Assembly (NCBI GenBank): GCA_030077755.1
Contig: JAQJZZ010000010.1
Location: 1,860,001 to 1,924,000 of the forward strand
Length of the DNA: 64,000 nucleotides
From: Filosporella fistucella
Lineage: Eukaryota > Ascomycota > Leotiomycetes > Helotiales
Direction of reading: 5' to 3'
A model generated the notes under the pieces. That model searched no databases, was not told the origin of the DNA, and saw nothing but the letters and a program-made list of their open reading frames with translations. The stretch's first letter is position 1; the number at the start of each line of letters is the position of its first letter. Shown here one piece after another: positions 24,079 to 35,936 of this stretch. The position numbers were made by a program, and so were the translations under genes.

Positions 24079-25209
24079 ATGACTTGCCGCTGCACTGCCA
24101 ACAGCCTTCAAATATTCATCCGGAGTGTTGCACAGGTTGATTTGCCATCTGCAACCAGACTGTCTTCCACAATTCGATGTCCGAAACCCTCGATTCGACA
24201 TCCAGGACTTGCTATTCGAAGCTACTCATCTCAACCTCTCTCCGAGCCAAATTATGTTGCTTTCAAGCCTTCACCGTCGTCTGACCCTCAATATGCAAAG
24301 CCAGAATCCGCATCACTAAATAACAGCATTGATATAAAGCTGCCCGAAAGATACTCTGGAACCGACGCCATTGCTGAATTTTCGCTCGATGCGGTAGAGT
24401 CGATTGCTGCAGAGGCAGCTGCCGGAAATCCTTATAAAGTTCGGAAAGAAATGCCTACACAAGCAGTGGATGGTTCTGCCAAATATGAGACTCCGCTGAA
24501 GATATTACTGGATGAAGTTCCTCAGAGGCAGACACGGCCTACAAAGCCATGGATGGACGTTCCAGCTCCAGCGACTCAAATGACTTCCTTGAAGGACAAA
24601 ACGGCATTTTGGACGCGGGAAACTTCAAAGACACCATTCACCAAGACCAAATCTGGAAATGCAAGAATTCTACACTTCGGCGAACCACCAAAGAGAGAAG
24701 TGAAGTCGAAATCCCGAGTGGATGACTGGGTACCTCCACCGCGCGAACCGTGGATGGTATACAAGGAAGCCTTGAAGAAAAAGTTCCCGAATGGTTATAA
24801 ACCTCTGAAACGGTTATCACCAGACGCTATTTCAGGCATTCGAAGTTTATATGCCCAAATGCCCGAGCATTATACTGTAGACGTACTCTCCAATCAATTC
24901 GAAATATCTCCGGACGCCATTCGAAGAATTCTGAAATCAAAATGGGTACCAACCCCAGAAGAACAAATGGATCGTGAGCGGAGATGGGTCAGAAGAGGAG
25001 AGAGTGTATGGAATCGATACTATGAGCTGGGCCTGAGTCCTCCAAAGAAGTGGAGAGAAAAGGGGGTAGGAAAGCCAGAAGAAAAAGTGCAACCATTCCG
25101 ATATACACCACCAGCTCTTCCTGAGCTTATCACGACATCTCACAAGCAGGAATTCATGGATGAGGATGGTGAGGCGGAATCCACCAGTCTGGCAAATAGG
25201 ATACTATGA
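24079..25209 (+). CDS. RRG9: RRG9-like mitochondrial protein (neugrin family)
   Basis: Intronless, 376 aa. Yeast RRG9 is needed for mitochondrial genome maintenance and respiratory growth; animal neugrin acts in mitochondrial rRNA metabolism. The conserved block lies near residues 215-310: PWMVYKEALKKKFPNGYKPL, KRLSPDAISGIRSLYAQMPE, and VLSNQFEISPDAIRRILKSK, followed by WVPTPEEQMDRERRWVRRGE. The region up to about residue 50 is basic and Ser/Arg-rich with few acidic residues (IRSVAQVDLPSATRLSSTIR), a plausible matrix-targeting sequence. The middle is a poorly conserved Pro/Lys-rich linker. Confidence 0.85.
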   Translation: MTCRCTANSLQIFIRSVAQVDLPSATRLSSTIRCPKPSIRHPGLAIRSYSSQPLSEPNYVAFKPSPSSDPQYAKPESASLNNSIDIKLPERYSGTDAIAEFSLDAVESIAAEAAAGNPYKVRKEMPTQAVDGSAKYETPLKILLDEVPQRQTRPTKPWMDVPAPATQMTSLKDKTAFWTRETSKTPFTKTKSGNARILHFGEPPKREVKSKSRVDDWVPPPREPWMVYKEALKKKFPNGYKPLKRLSPDAISGIRSLYAQMPEHYTVDVLSNQFEISPDAIRRILKSKWVPTPEEQMDRERRWVRRGESVWNRYYELGLSPPKKWREKGVGKPEEKVQPFRYTPPALPELITTSHKQEFMDEDGEAESTSLANRIL

Positions 25210-26042
25210 GGTCATTTGGCGGATTTATGCCCTATCTCGACTACGTCCATAGGGAGTGGCTTTGTATGATGTGAGCGTTGGTTTCCTTGAGGGAGAGCCA
25301 TGTGTATTTGTCAATTAATGGTTGTATAACAAGGGATTAAATATCAGTGCATAAAATGTTCCCTTCTCCTCCAAGATCTAATTCATGCAGCCAGATTCAG
25401 ATAGTGGCAGCGATAGGGATGATGGTAGATTGCCAGACACACCTTAAGGAAGAAGAGTTTATATCTCATGTATAACATCACAATTATGATATTAGATGAC
25501 AGTGGTAACCTATCACACGCTTGAAACCAAGGGCTGAGTGATGGGATTCTGATGCGGTGGAAAATAGTAGATCCTGCCTTCGGTTGATCAATTGGCCGTT
25601 AGATAGCCGTTTATTTCAGGGGAGCAAGATATGCCAGGATCTTGCCCCGGCAACGTAGCTCAGCTTGGGCCTCTCTGGACGCGCTTTGCACGGCCACGGC
25701 TGCCGCCAAACCTCGAAAAGCTAGTTTCTACCTAGCATTTGCGACTTCACTTTCTGACATTGTTTCTCTCTTTGGATGTGACCATATCATATTGATCGCT
25801 TACGATCTGCCACTGTAAGTGTTAACTTCAACTCTGGGACCGAGCCTTTGTAGTACCCTACTAAGACACAACAAAGCTTTTGTTCCGTTTCCACGTTCTC
25901 TTCATTCCAACTTTCACCCTCACCGACCATCGCGATAAAGCTTCCATCTTTTCTTTTGCAAAAACAAAAGACCTACCCTTGATCACCAATACCTGCGGTA
26001 CCAAATTTTCAACTCAATTGATCGACTCTCCATGGCGTAATT
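25210..26042. other. Intergenic region and 5' UTR of the WD40 gene
   Basis: The last 200 bases are CT/CA-rich leader sequence before the ATG at 26043. A short open frame at 25880-26089 overlaps that start in another frame and could act as an upstream ORF, but this is not supported further. Confidence 0.45.
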
Positions 26043-29000
26043 ATGTCTTCTACACCATCGAATCCGCGAACTTTTGGAGGAAACAATAGCCTCAAGCTTA
26101 CTCCTGCCAACTCTCCCTTTACTCGAGCTCTACGCTCTCCAAACAAGCCACGAAACATCTACGAGTCCGGATTGTCCCTCAAGAGGATAATTGGAACTAC
26201 AGTCTCTTCCCCGACCGCATTCGATTCACTTTCTTCTTCACGAATTTTCGCCTATACTGCTGGTGCAGCTGCTGTAGTGGTAAATGTCGACGACACGTCA
26301 AAATATTCTCAGAGATTTTTCAGAGCACGCCCTACGGCTGTTCCGCAGAACAGCATTGTGAATGCGCTTAGTTTAGCACCTTCAACACCTACAAACACCG
26401 CCAACGATGGGAGAATTAGAGCGGTAGTAGCTCTAAGAGATTCCGCGGTACCATATTCCCCCTCTACACCACACACAAGCTTGGATTGGGGTGATTCGCC
26501 TTCTTCGAAAACCTGGACGAGCCGAGAGAGGATAAAGGCAGCAACTTCGGTTTCGATTAGTCGGGATGGAAGGTTTCTAGCCGTTGGCGAGGTAAGAGTT
26601 GTAGAGAGTTTTGTTGGGGAAATGCTGACTTCATGAAGACCGGGTACTTGCCTCGCGTTCTTATATTTTCTCTGCAGGACAATTCGTCCGATATTCCTCT
26701 AGCAATTCTCAACGAACATTCATATGGTGTCTGTGCTGTTGCATTTAGTCCCGATCAGAAGTTTTTAGCAAGTCTAGGCACTCCAAATGATGGCTTTCTT
26801 TATGTTTGGTCGATCAACCAAAGAACTGGAGCTGCAAGACTGCATTCGAGCAACAAATGCACCAGTCTGATCAAGCAGATGATCTGGCTTGGGAATAGCA
26901 TAGTCACGTAAGTTGAACTTTCGCTCTTCTCCATTTTCTAAAAGCTAACTTGAACGAAGGATTGGCACCAGACACATCAAAATATGGAGAGTAGAGGAAA
27001 ACAGGCCAAGTTCACCGACCAAGCAGCGATATGCGCTTGACGGTACTCCGGTGCCAGTTGCTCCACAACAATTACTCAAGACACTAGCAGGACGAAATGT
27101 GCTTCTAGGCCCTTTGGTGGATGCAACATTTACGACAATAGCCGCCATCTCCGACCATAAAGCTATAGTGTGTACGGAAAAGGGCGATATTTGCCTACTT
27201 GATGATAGTGAGGGCCAAAAACTCATAAAGCTCGGAACTACCGGGTTCTTTGTAACATGCCTAGCGATTGATATGGAAGCCAGGAAAATTAGGATTGGAG
27301 GAAAGAATGGAAACTTCAAGTCCATGTGCTTGGATGACCTTCTCACACCGGCTACACCTCCAGAATCGCCACCTTTCTCGAGAGAATCCTCGCCTATTAG
27401 TGATGCAGGGCATATGTGCGCTATGGGATATGCTGCGAGAAGCCTAGTAACAGTCGATTCGAAACACTCGATTGAAATATCGAGCCCAGATTCAGACGAT
27501 GCTGATCCAAAAATGCAAAACACCCCATTTCCTGCCCATGGCGACTCTGTTTTGGGTGTACGGCTTCTTGCTTCAGGAAATGAGATGAACGCTACATTTC
27601 TTACCTGGTCTGCAAACGGCACAATCGTCTTTTGGGATCTCGATGGAAGCAGTAAGGCAACCATGAAAGTGGAAGTCGAACAACTTGCTTCATCCACTGA
27701 GGATGAGCCTATTAATCAATGCCAGATTGTCCGTGCTTCGAAAGAGGCTGGCTTCTTGGTTACCGGGGATAGGTTTGGAGTTCTGAGGGTGATAAATACA
27801 TCTACCAAAGACTGCAAATTAGAGGTCAGGGCTCACATGTCAGATATTCAGGATATTGCTCTTTACGAAAGTGAAGACACTACCTTGATTGCCTCATGTG
27901 GTCGAGATAGGACTGTTCAACTCTTTCGTTTGCTTCAAGGCGATTGGGTACTTATCCAAACTTTAGATGAACATTCAGCCAGCGTTTGTGGGTTATTCTT
28001 TGCGGAGAATGGTGAGAAGTTAATTTCTTGCTCAACTGACAGAACTATTCATGTTCGTCAAGTTGTAAAGAAGGAGGTGGGAGGTCAGGAAGTTATAGGT
28101 GCGGTGCCTGTACGAATCATTACATTGAAGGCCTCGCCTGTTTCGATGGCTGCTTGCGTCGCAGATCAGATGGGGAACTTCGTGGTTTCATTACTTGACC
28201 GGACTGTCGCTACATACGAGATTTCGAGTGGGCGTTTGATACACACTTTCAGGGCGACAGATAACGACGGCGCTGATGCTGTTGTTTTGGACGCTCTCGT
28301 TATGGGCACACCTAATTGCGTTCCAGGCAAACCAACTATTCTTGCCGGTGTGTCTAGTACAGACAAGTCAGTAAGAATATATGACGGAAATACTGGGTCA
28401 TTTCTGGATCGAGAATGGGGCCACACTGCGAGTGTTACGGATGTTGCACTTTTGGAAACCCCTGGTTCAGACCAAAAGACACTAATCAGCACTGGCTCAG
28501 ATGGAACTATTATGATTTGGGATCTATCTCCTAAAGCAGCAGATACCGACCCAATGGATTCGGCCCTCAATCGTGACCCTTCTCCTCCGAAAGATACTCC
28601 CACTACTCGGCCACCACTCCGGAAGGTCCTTTCGAGGGCTGAACTTGCAGAATTTCAAAGAGCTTCTCCGGCCTCAACGCCAACTGGCCAGCGATCACCA
28701 CCAAGAGTAGTGCGAAGGAAGACCTCACGGTACGGGCTATCAGCGCAGTCTCCTACACTGGCCTTGCCACCAGTCCCTACAGTCAACTCGAAACACTTTT
28801 CCTCGGTTTCTGATGATACGTCTGCACGCCGAAGCACAAGAAATCGATCTCGAAGTCCACCTCCGAGCCCAAAGGGTAAGGAAACACGGCGTCCTTCACT
28901 TGCTTCACTAGATTCTCGAGGACGAACAAAGAGTACAGGAAACTTTAGTGAATTTGGCACCCTCAATATGGCGACTGAGCAAGCTTGTCGTACATTACGA

Positions 29001-29309
29001 GCATATCGAAAGAAATTGCTCTCCTCCGAATCAGTCAAGGAGGAATCGTTAAAAGAATTAGACCAAGAATTACGCCTCACGGTAATGGCGCTGGGAGAAA
29101 AAAGTCTAAAATCAAAGACACTTAGCGAAGCCGCTTTGACGGGTCTTCTAGATTCGTACTCGGACCGATTGGTATCTATGTTTGACGAGAAACTGAGGCT
29201 CTCTCGACAAAACTCTGATGATACCAATCTAAATGAGATGAGTGAGGAACGACCAAAGACGGCTGGTAGCTCGTCAATCTCTACCGAGTCTACAGCAACG
29301 ACATTATAA
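26043..29309 (+). CDS. WD40-repeat protein, WDR62/MABP1-like
   Basis: Exons 26043-26591, 26639-26907 and 26960-29309 give 1055 aa. WD40 units run from about residue 60 to 840, forming two propellers by pattern: SVSISRDGRFLAVGE, VCAVAFSPDQKFLASLG, GTRHIKIWRVEE, IASCGRDRTVQLFRLLQGDW, LDEHSASVCGLFFAENGEKL, ISCSTDRTIHVRQVV and ISTGSDGTIMIWDLS. The pairing of an 'ASCGRDR' repeat with a 'TLDEHSASV' repeat is characteristic of the WDR62/MABP1 (MAPKBP1) family, which in animals scaffolds JNK signalling and acts at spindle poles; the fungal role is not established. The C-terminal 220 residues are Ser/Pro/Arg-rich, with a final helical segment (ESVKEESLKELDQELRLTVM) likely forming a coiled coil. Confidence 0.85.
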
Positions 29310-29907
29310 TTTTCATTCTAATGCCTCTATACAACTTCTTTTTGTCCGCATTTAGAGCACTGGAGTTTGGGATATTCAATCAGAATTTGGACATTTTTGC
29401 TGGGCTGGCGTTTGGGAAATAGGGGCGATGGCTAATTTGCACCCTTTGGAGTTGTACCTAATCGTAGTTTTTTCTCGGCGTTTATAGCCTGAGGTCGTAG
29501 AGATCCAGGCTTGGGGGTTTATTTGGAGTGAGAGGGAGTTGATCTTGAGGTGTTTCTAGGGGAGGCTTGGGTATTTTTCGTGAGGGAGATATGTGAGGAC
29601 GAAGATAAGAAGGATCTGGATACTGGGACAGTAGTAGCCTAGGGTGCCAAGCTGGCTGGAGTATTTGAGGAACGAGAAATGTCCCACCTATTCAAAACTC
29701 TCGTCTATGGTTGATGTGATACGTGAATGCGGAGAAGAGATTTATGAGCTGCAGCACTCGATTTATTCAATCTGACCTACCTGTAATACATTCTTATGTA
29801 TTCGCGTATGTGAACAATTTTGGTAGGAGCCCAATGTTGCAGAATACACGCATTCTACTCCTTCGTTGCTTGTAATAATATGCTCTAGCTTTATCTCCCT
29901 GGCATAC
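29310..29907. other. Intergenic region 3' of the WD40 gene
   Basis: Holds the 3' UTR of the WD40 gene; G/T-rich. No gene seen. Confidence 0.45.
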
Positions 29908-30323
29908 TGACGCTCCGCTGGCCCTCCGGGGGCCACTGCCGTGGAGGCCGAGAATTCCTCTAGGTGTCAGTAGTCTAAGAAAGGAATCTATAGTATTTGC
30001 GTTCTTATTTGCTTCCTAGGGGTAGATTTGGAATAAACACTACATAGCCTCTCTTGCAATGCACTGTTGAGGTTACTACTCTATGCACCAGATAGAAAGC
30101 TTTTATACTTGATTCAAGCGTACCATCTAGTGTCTAACTGCGCTCTTCCTATGACCAATCCTTCCTTCTTTCCGTCCTTCCTTTCTTTCTATACACTCCA
30201 AAAGCGACCCCCTTTAGAATGGAACACTCTCATATTTTACTACTTAGAATATACTGTTTGTAATAAGATAGCTAGCTACTCGGCCTCCACGGCAGTGGCC
30301 CCCGGAGGGCCAGCGGAGCGTCA
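29908..30323. mobile_element. Candidate small inverted-repeat element (45-bp perfect arms)
   Basis: The arm at 29908-29952 (starting TGACGCTCCGCTGGCCCTCC) is the exact reverse complement of 30279-30323, 45 of 45 bases. The arms enclose 326 bp of AT-rich, non-coding sequence. The arms are strikingly GC-rich compared with their surroundings and contain nested short hairpins (TGGCCC/GGGCCA and CCAC/GTGG). Size and layout fit a MITE-like non-autonomous DNA element. No clear target-site duplication flanks it (left ...GGCATAC, right CAAGTTA...), so an alternative is a recombination-made palindrome or a hairpin-forming regulatory RNA. No transposase is present. Confidence 0.55.
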
Positions 30324-30400
30324 CAAGTTAATGAGAGGGGGTCCCTTGTTTGGTAAGAGGATTGGAGGATGGAGGATTGGTGTTGGGATTGTAGGATTGA

Positions 30401-30442
30401 GGGTTTGAGGGTTTGAGGGTTTGAGAGGGGGGGGGGAGGGGG
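30401..30442 (+). repeat. G-rich tract: (GGGTTTGA)x3 followed by a G10 run
   Basis: Three perfect 8-bp units (30401-30424) run into GAGGGGGGGGGGAGGGGG. Four or more GGG runs close together could form a G-quadruplex on the plus strand. The unit differs from the common fungal telomere repeat TTAGGG, so it is not a telomere relic by sequence. Confidence 0.7.
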
Positions 30443-31107
30443 ATTGTGGAGTTAGAGGAAGAGGTAAGTGGGGAGGTGAGAAAGGAAGTAGTCTGGTTGT
30501 CAATCCTGACAATTTTTTGAGGGGAAGGTGCATTTTCGTTGCAATGTTACCTGGTTAGAATAATCGATGGAATTTCACCCTCTCTGTTTGTTATTGAGTA
30601 TGCGAGAACTTTTGCTATAGATTGATAATTGAAGGTGTTTCCTCACAGATGTGCTGATCAATGTGCACAAGTCCAGTCACACAATCTTGTTCAGAACATG
30701 GAAAGAAAAAATCATATAGGGAACAAATCTTATTTGTTTCGCTCTATATACACCATTCGATTTCATCTTTCTCAATTCTCTTCCCTGTCCTATTTCCTAT
30801 CTTCCTCTTCCTTTTCACCTCATCTTCCCAATCCCTTCCATACCATCCAGTCGGCATCAAGCCTAACGCAATCATGACAAGTCTATCCAAGACATCTACA
30901 CTCCTCACAGCCCATCTCCTTCGATAGGCAAGCAAACTCATAATGCAAATGCATCCCAAACACCATACCCAATTCATGCCCTTCCCCGTAAGGAAAGTAC
31001 AGAGGTAATGACAATGAACAAACAGTAGTAAGCGAAAAACGACAAATAAAACGCCTCAAATGCATCCCAGCCAACTAATGCGATACCCATATCGAAAATG
31101 CAGTTTA

Positions 31108-33682
31108 TCAAGCATATCTAACCGTCGGTTGCCACGCCAGTGGAGGCATCGTAGGATTAGGATTCCACCGACCGTTCTCCCATGCGCCGCCGGGTGGTCC
31201 ATGGTGCATACTTGATGCAGGACCACGCATATCATTTCTACCACGCCGTGGAGGAGGAGGCATCTGTTGCCATTGATTGCTTCCTCCCCAGCCAGCTGGA
31301 GGCGTAACGTGTTTTCGTGCTGCCATTCGTTGACGGCGGCGATAACGGGACCAGCAGCAGGAGATGATAGATAGGACTATGAGACCGCCTACACCTGCCG
31401 AGAGACCGATAACAAGAGGTTTGTTTTGGTTGATCCAGCCGGTGATTTCTTTGCCTACTGAGGAACCTTTACATTGACCGTTTGCACAGCGACCGCCTCC
31501 TTGACAAGATGTCCCGTCTAGGAAGTTTTGCTGCATAGAATAGCAGACATTGCTGCCGAACTCGGGGGAGGCGCAGGAGATTTGACAACCGGATGAGGAG
31601 CAGGCGTAAGTGTCGTTACCTTGGGTGTAAGAACCCATGAGGGTTTTACATTGAAGATCGCGGGATGTACACTGCCCAGCGGCGCAGGCGAGACCGGAGG
31701 AATTGCCACAAGAGGTGCCTGTGTATTACATTAGTGATGACTCTTGAACAGTAAGGATATGCTTACCATCAGGAGCAGTAGCGTCAATTGGACAAGAAGC
31801 GGTAGTACCACTACAAGTCTCTTGCGGATCACAAACTCCAGTACTTGCTCTACACACCGTCCCATTCCCAGCAAACCGACAACTAGGAGTACAACAATCC
31901 TCATTGCTTGGGTCACACACAGCATTAGTGTTAAACTTGCAGGTTGTGGGATTGCAGCAGGTATTTCCGGTACAGCCACTCGCCCCTCCACAATCACAAT
32001 CTTCACCTGCTTCAACAATTCCATTCCCACATTGGATATCGGAGATGGTGGTGACATCCTTGTTGGCGGTTAAACAACTCGTTTTGACACTGTTTCTCCC
32101 TATAGCAGAGCAGATATTTCCAATAGAGCAGGGAGAGAATTTCTGGATATTGGACCCCGTGCTAGGATTCATGATGAAAGCTCCACCAGCATCACAGGAT
32201 GAAGAGCTAAATGGACAACATTGTTGTGATGCGACGGTTGTTCCATCATTACATGTCGAAGTTGTGCAATCGTGAACAGCTCCAAATGTATGGCCTGTCT
32301 CGTGCGCAACAACCTGCCATTCGGTACTGGTTCTCACAACCACATTGGCTCCACTGACAGTTTCGTTCCCGGAGCTTGAAGAAGCAACTTGAGAAGTAGC
32401 AACACAAGCTTGTCCTAACCATGCCAATCCCACAGCTGATCCGGTAGCACAAGTGCTGAGAAGAGTCCAGTAGGCGTTATTATCATTATGTTGACCTCTC
32501 CAACCCGAGAAAAGATTAAGTCGGTCCTGGATACTGACGGAATCAGAACAAGCAACATTCCATGGAGCAGCTGAAGAAGCTGTAGCCGGACAAGCAGCAT
32601 CGCTAATAGTAAGGTTCTTGAGTCCTAGAGTGATATTAAAGCTGTCCTCGTATTGAACAGAAGCCGAATTGATGACACTGATGATATTCGATCGTGCTGT
32701 AGCGGTAGAGTTGAAAGCAGCCGTGTATGTGCAATCAGTAGCCACTCCAACAAGGGCAACCTTTCTCGTCGTAGGACATCCAGACGTTTGTCCGATTGTA
32801 CTGACCAAATTAACACCTGCTCCATTTCCTCCAGTCTGTCCATCGAGGTTCTGTCGTCCAAATATGGAACGTGTGTACATTGATCCCCAGGAATTATCGT
32901 CTCGTTTGGCCATTCCGGTATAGATAGGGTGATCCAGCTGTGTATTAAACGACAATCCATCCGCCGAACAACTCCGTTCATTACCCAAACTCCTCCTCAG
33001 TTCTCCATGTGCAACTCCCTCTCCATCGAAGCTGACTCCTTCACTGATATCCGAGTCCCTCCACACAACCATATATTCTTTCTCCTTAACCTCCAATGCC
33101 GGATCCAGCGCATGTTTCGTCTGCATAAAATGCGTCCGAGTCTGCACATGATGATGATCACCATCAACTCTAAAAGCGCCTTCAAAAAGCGGTTCCGCTC
33201 CATCCTGCTGCACCATAATCCGAGCCCAGCCCACATTCGTCCATTCCGCTCCAGCATAATGTTGTAACCATGCTTGTCCTTTGAAAACCCTGTACTCTGC
33301 TCTGTCAATTACCTCTTCACTCCTGAGCGAGCCATCAGGCGCCATGTATTTAATCGTCGCCCCATCGGCAATGACATCGTGATTTGGGGAAAGTGTTAAT
33401 TTTATCGTTTGTTTGCCACCGTGAAGATCGAACAGTAGGTCGAATTTGGAGAGGGCGTGGATACGATGCGATGGTGTATTCACATGTACGTTTTCGAGGA
33501 GAGAGTAGTATGATAATGGATTACGTTCGCTGGAGTGAGCTATGAGGTGTATTAGAATTATTGGGTATAAGGCTGGTGTTGGTGTTGGGGATAAGGTTCA
33601 TTGTAGGGGACTCCGTACCTTGAGAAGTAGAGTATAGACATGCGCTGACGACAATCGTCGCTATGCTCTTCAAAATGTACAT
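31108..33682 (-). CDS. Fungal ADAM metalloprotease with disintegrin domain
   Basis: Three exons (33682-33619, 33539-31767, 31718-31108) give 815 aa. ADAMs are membrane-anchored zinc proteases. Exon 1 encodes the signal peptide (MYILKSIATIVVSACLYSTS). A prodomain of about 230 residues follows, and a reprolysin-type catalytic domain ends near the zinc site HETGHTFGAVHD (HExxHxxGxxHD, all three histidines and the Asp present). The disintegrin-like domain begins at IQCGNGIVEAGEDCDCGG and is cysteine-dense. A further cysteine-rich part ends at GGGRCANGQC. One transmembrane helix (PLVIGLSAGVGGLIVLSIIS) is followed by a basic stop-transfer sequence and a Pro/Gly/Arg-rich cytoplasmic tail of about 80 residues. 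Domain order matches fungal ADM proteins. The exon 2/3 junction (APDG/TSCGN) lies in the cysteine-rich part. Confidence 0.93.
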
Positions 33683-34331
33683 AATTTCCCCGTCGTCTGC
33701 ATACAACGGACGATAGAAGTGTGAACAGCGCGAGAGAAGGGTATATGCGACTGAACTCACTCCTCCCTCGTTCGAGCCCGGATTGGTGTTGTCGGATTAA
33801 TCGGTCGTCATTCAGCCACTTTGATTTGACTGTATCCTGCTTACGGACTGTAGGATTATTTATGGGTACAATTCGTACTTTTCGCAGCACGATTTGGACG
33901 AGGCTAATCGACCAGCGAAAACGAGCGACTGTTCGTAAGATAATTAGAAGAGGTAGAAGGGGAGGGAGTGTGGTATTTCGAGGCGGAAGGGTTTTTCGTA
34001 GGGGAGAAAGAGATTGTTTCTTTGCGATGAATCGATTGTTCGGCGGGAGTCGAGAGTGTGTCGAGTGAGTGAGATAGGGATACTGGAGTGGACTGGAGCG
34101 TTGCCGGGCAGTAAACTGTAAACGGGTAGCGCGGTGATCCCGGAGGAGGAAGAGGTGAGAACCTCAGCAACGGGTTTCAGGATGGAAGATGCTGGCCTTG
34201 TTGGCTTGGTCTGCGTTTATAGAACAGATGAATGTTGCATGAACAATGCAATTCTTTTCTTTCTAAATAATTATAAATGGAAATAATATCGTGAATGGAT
34301 GTTTGTTGAGTACGAAGTCTGGTAGTGCAAA

Positions 34332-34769
34332 ATGGATACTCTAAGTTCACAGAATACGAGTTGCTCCTCTATGTCTTGGCTCCACCTCATCAGTACCCAT
34401 TTTCTCTCCACTCTCTTCTCCTCCTCACACCAGAACAATAAGCTTACTCTCCAACTCCCACAGCAGCTTACTCAATCCCTTCGCCCCGTCTATGCCTCCG
34501 GTTTAGTGGCGCAGGTTAACATGCAGTTTTTGTGTGAACGCGTAGGGACACAAGACAACGGCAACGCTGTTTCCATCCCAACATCCCTTCCACAACGCCT
34601 GTCTCCTCCAATCCTTCTCACGGTACCAGAACAAGCAGCAAACTCACGCCTTCGCATCCTAGGTGCCAAGCTCCGAATCCAGTCTTCTGGCGGGATTCTA
34701 GGTTTCGCATCACTGCGATACTACGGTTCGGTTCTCTTGCACGTTTCAAGAGGCGCTGCTTGGGTCTGA
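34332..34769 (+). CDS. Hypothetical protein of 145 aa (weak)
   Basis: Intronless frame starting MDTLSSQNTSCSSMSWLHLI and ending GSVLLHVSRGAAWV. It has a Ser/His/Gln-rich start and a more regular C-terminal half (RLRILGAKLRIQSSGG, FASLRYYGSVLLHV) that could form beta strands. I recognise no domain, and the start context is weak. It may be real or a long chance frame; listed because its length and composition exceed most shadows in this part of the window. Confidence 0.3.
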   Translation: MDTLSSQNTSCSSMSWLHLISTHFLSTLFSSSHQNNKLTLQLPQQLTQSLRPVYASGLVAQVNMQFLCERVGTQDNGNAVSIPTSLPQRLSPPILLTVPEQAANSRLRILGAKLRIQSSGGILGFASLRYYGSVLLHVSRGAAWV

Positions 34770-35936
34770 GGACGGTCCCTTGCTTGTGTTAGTAAGGGAA
34801 TGGAAGGGAGGGACTAATAATAGCTTTTCTTTCTTTCTTCTATTTGCATATGCATATATGAACATCACTGAGTTTCCTTACCTACTCCTTTCACATATTC
34901 TCAAGATATGGATACTTACAATCCATCACCTTTCAAAACTACCACCAAACAAACCAAGCTCAACAACCCCTGACGCCTCAATCGTTCGCTACTGCAAGCA
35001 TACGCAATCCTCCTCTGTAGCTGAAATCTGACAGGTGCTTATCCACCACCACCACCTTTGCTTCTCAAAAACATATCCAATTATCTTTGTCCTTGTCATG
35101 TAAGTAAGGTTGAAGAAACCCAGAAGAGGGAGGAGAAGAGGCTGTGCAAAAGTGAAAAAGATCACGAGAGCTCTGCGATTCGTGTGTTGGGGCTGGCATA
35201 TCGCATCTAGATTAAATGGGACCCAATAATCAAAGTTTTGTAAATTGTAGGTATGGCATCGTAGTTTTTGAAGAAAGAGAAACTTTGTTCCTAGCTTGAA
35301 TTATGAGGCACTTGGATAGAATAATAATACCGGGTACCTTACTTGTTCCTATAGCACAAGCACAAATGCATGGGCAAATCGGAACTTGGTAGCCCGAAAT
35401 GGAAAATGGAAACATGAGAAGATAGAAAACCTATATTTTCCTAACAAATTCTATACGAGTACGGAAATCCTAACAGGGACAGACATCCCACACAAAAATC
35501 AAGCCCAGCCAAGTCCCTTATATTAACCCCCCATAATATCTCCGATTACCACTCGGCAGTGACCGAGATATCCGACTTGGCTTTAATATCACAAGTCAGC
35601 CATCAAACCCTTCGCCTCTGTCAGGATCGAGAAAACTACCATAGCGCCAGTTTTTTAACATCTCTCATTCCAGAACCTCACCCTTCGTTTGAGAACATCG
35701 CAACTCACAATTCGCAAAGAAACGATAGATTCGAGGAAACTAATTCATTTTTAAAAACTCGCAGCTGCATACAGTACCATACAGACTATACCTAATTCAA
35801 AAGTGATATCTGACTGACTCCGGTTATCATGTCTCCTTTCCCTATCTCCCTCCTGCCCTCCCCCTACAGCCGGCCTATCACTGCCTACATATGTTACTTA
35901 TCCCTCCTCTTGCCGCATCCTCATTAGGGGCTCCAC
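34770..35936. other. Intergenic region, no supported gene
   Basis: AT-rich sequence downstream of the acetyl-CoA synthetase gene on the minus strand. The short frames (34780-35031, 35559-35795) have no convincing features. Confidence 0.5.

Noticed and set aside
26900..27060. Suspected frameshift at the third exon of the WD40 gene
   Set aside because: On recounting the A run near 27000 and the acceptor at 26959, the frame runs through cleanly from GTRHIKIWRVEE into the main exon.
26945..27697. 250-codon open frame on the minus strand inside the WD40 gene
   Set aside because: It is antisense to strong WD40 repeat coding sequence, has no splice logic or domain, and its Ser-rich composition is what reverse reading of that exon gives.
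30401..30424. Possible interstitial telomere repeat
   Set aside because: The unit GGGTTTGA differs from the TTAGGG repeat usual in filamentous ascomycetes and there are only three copies.
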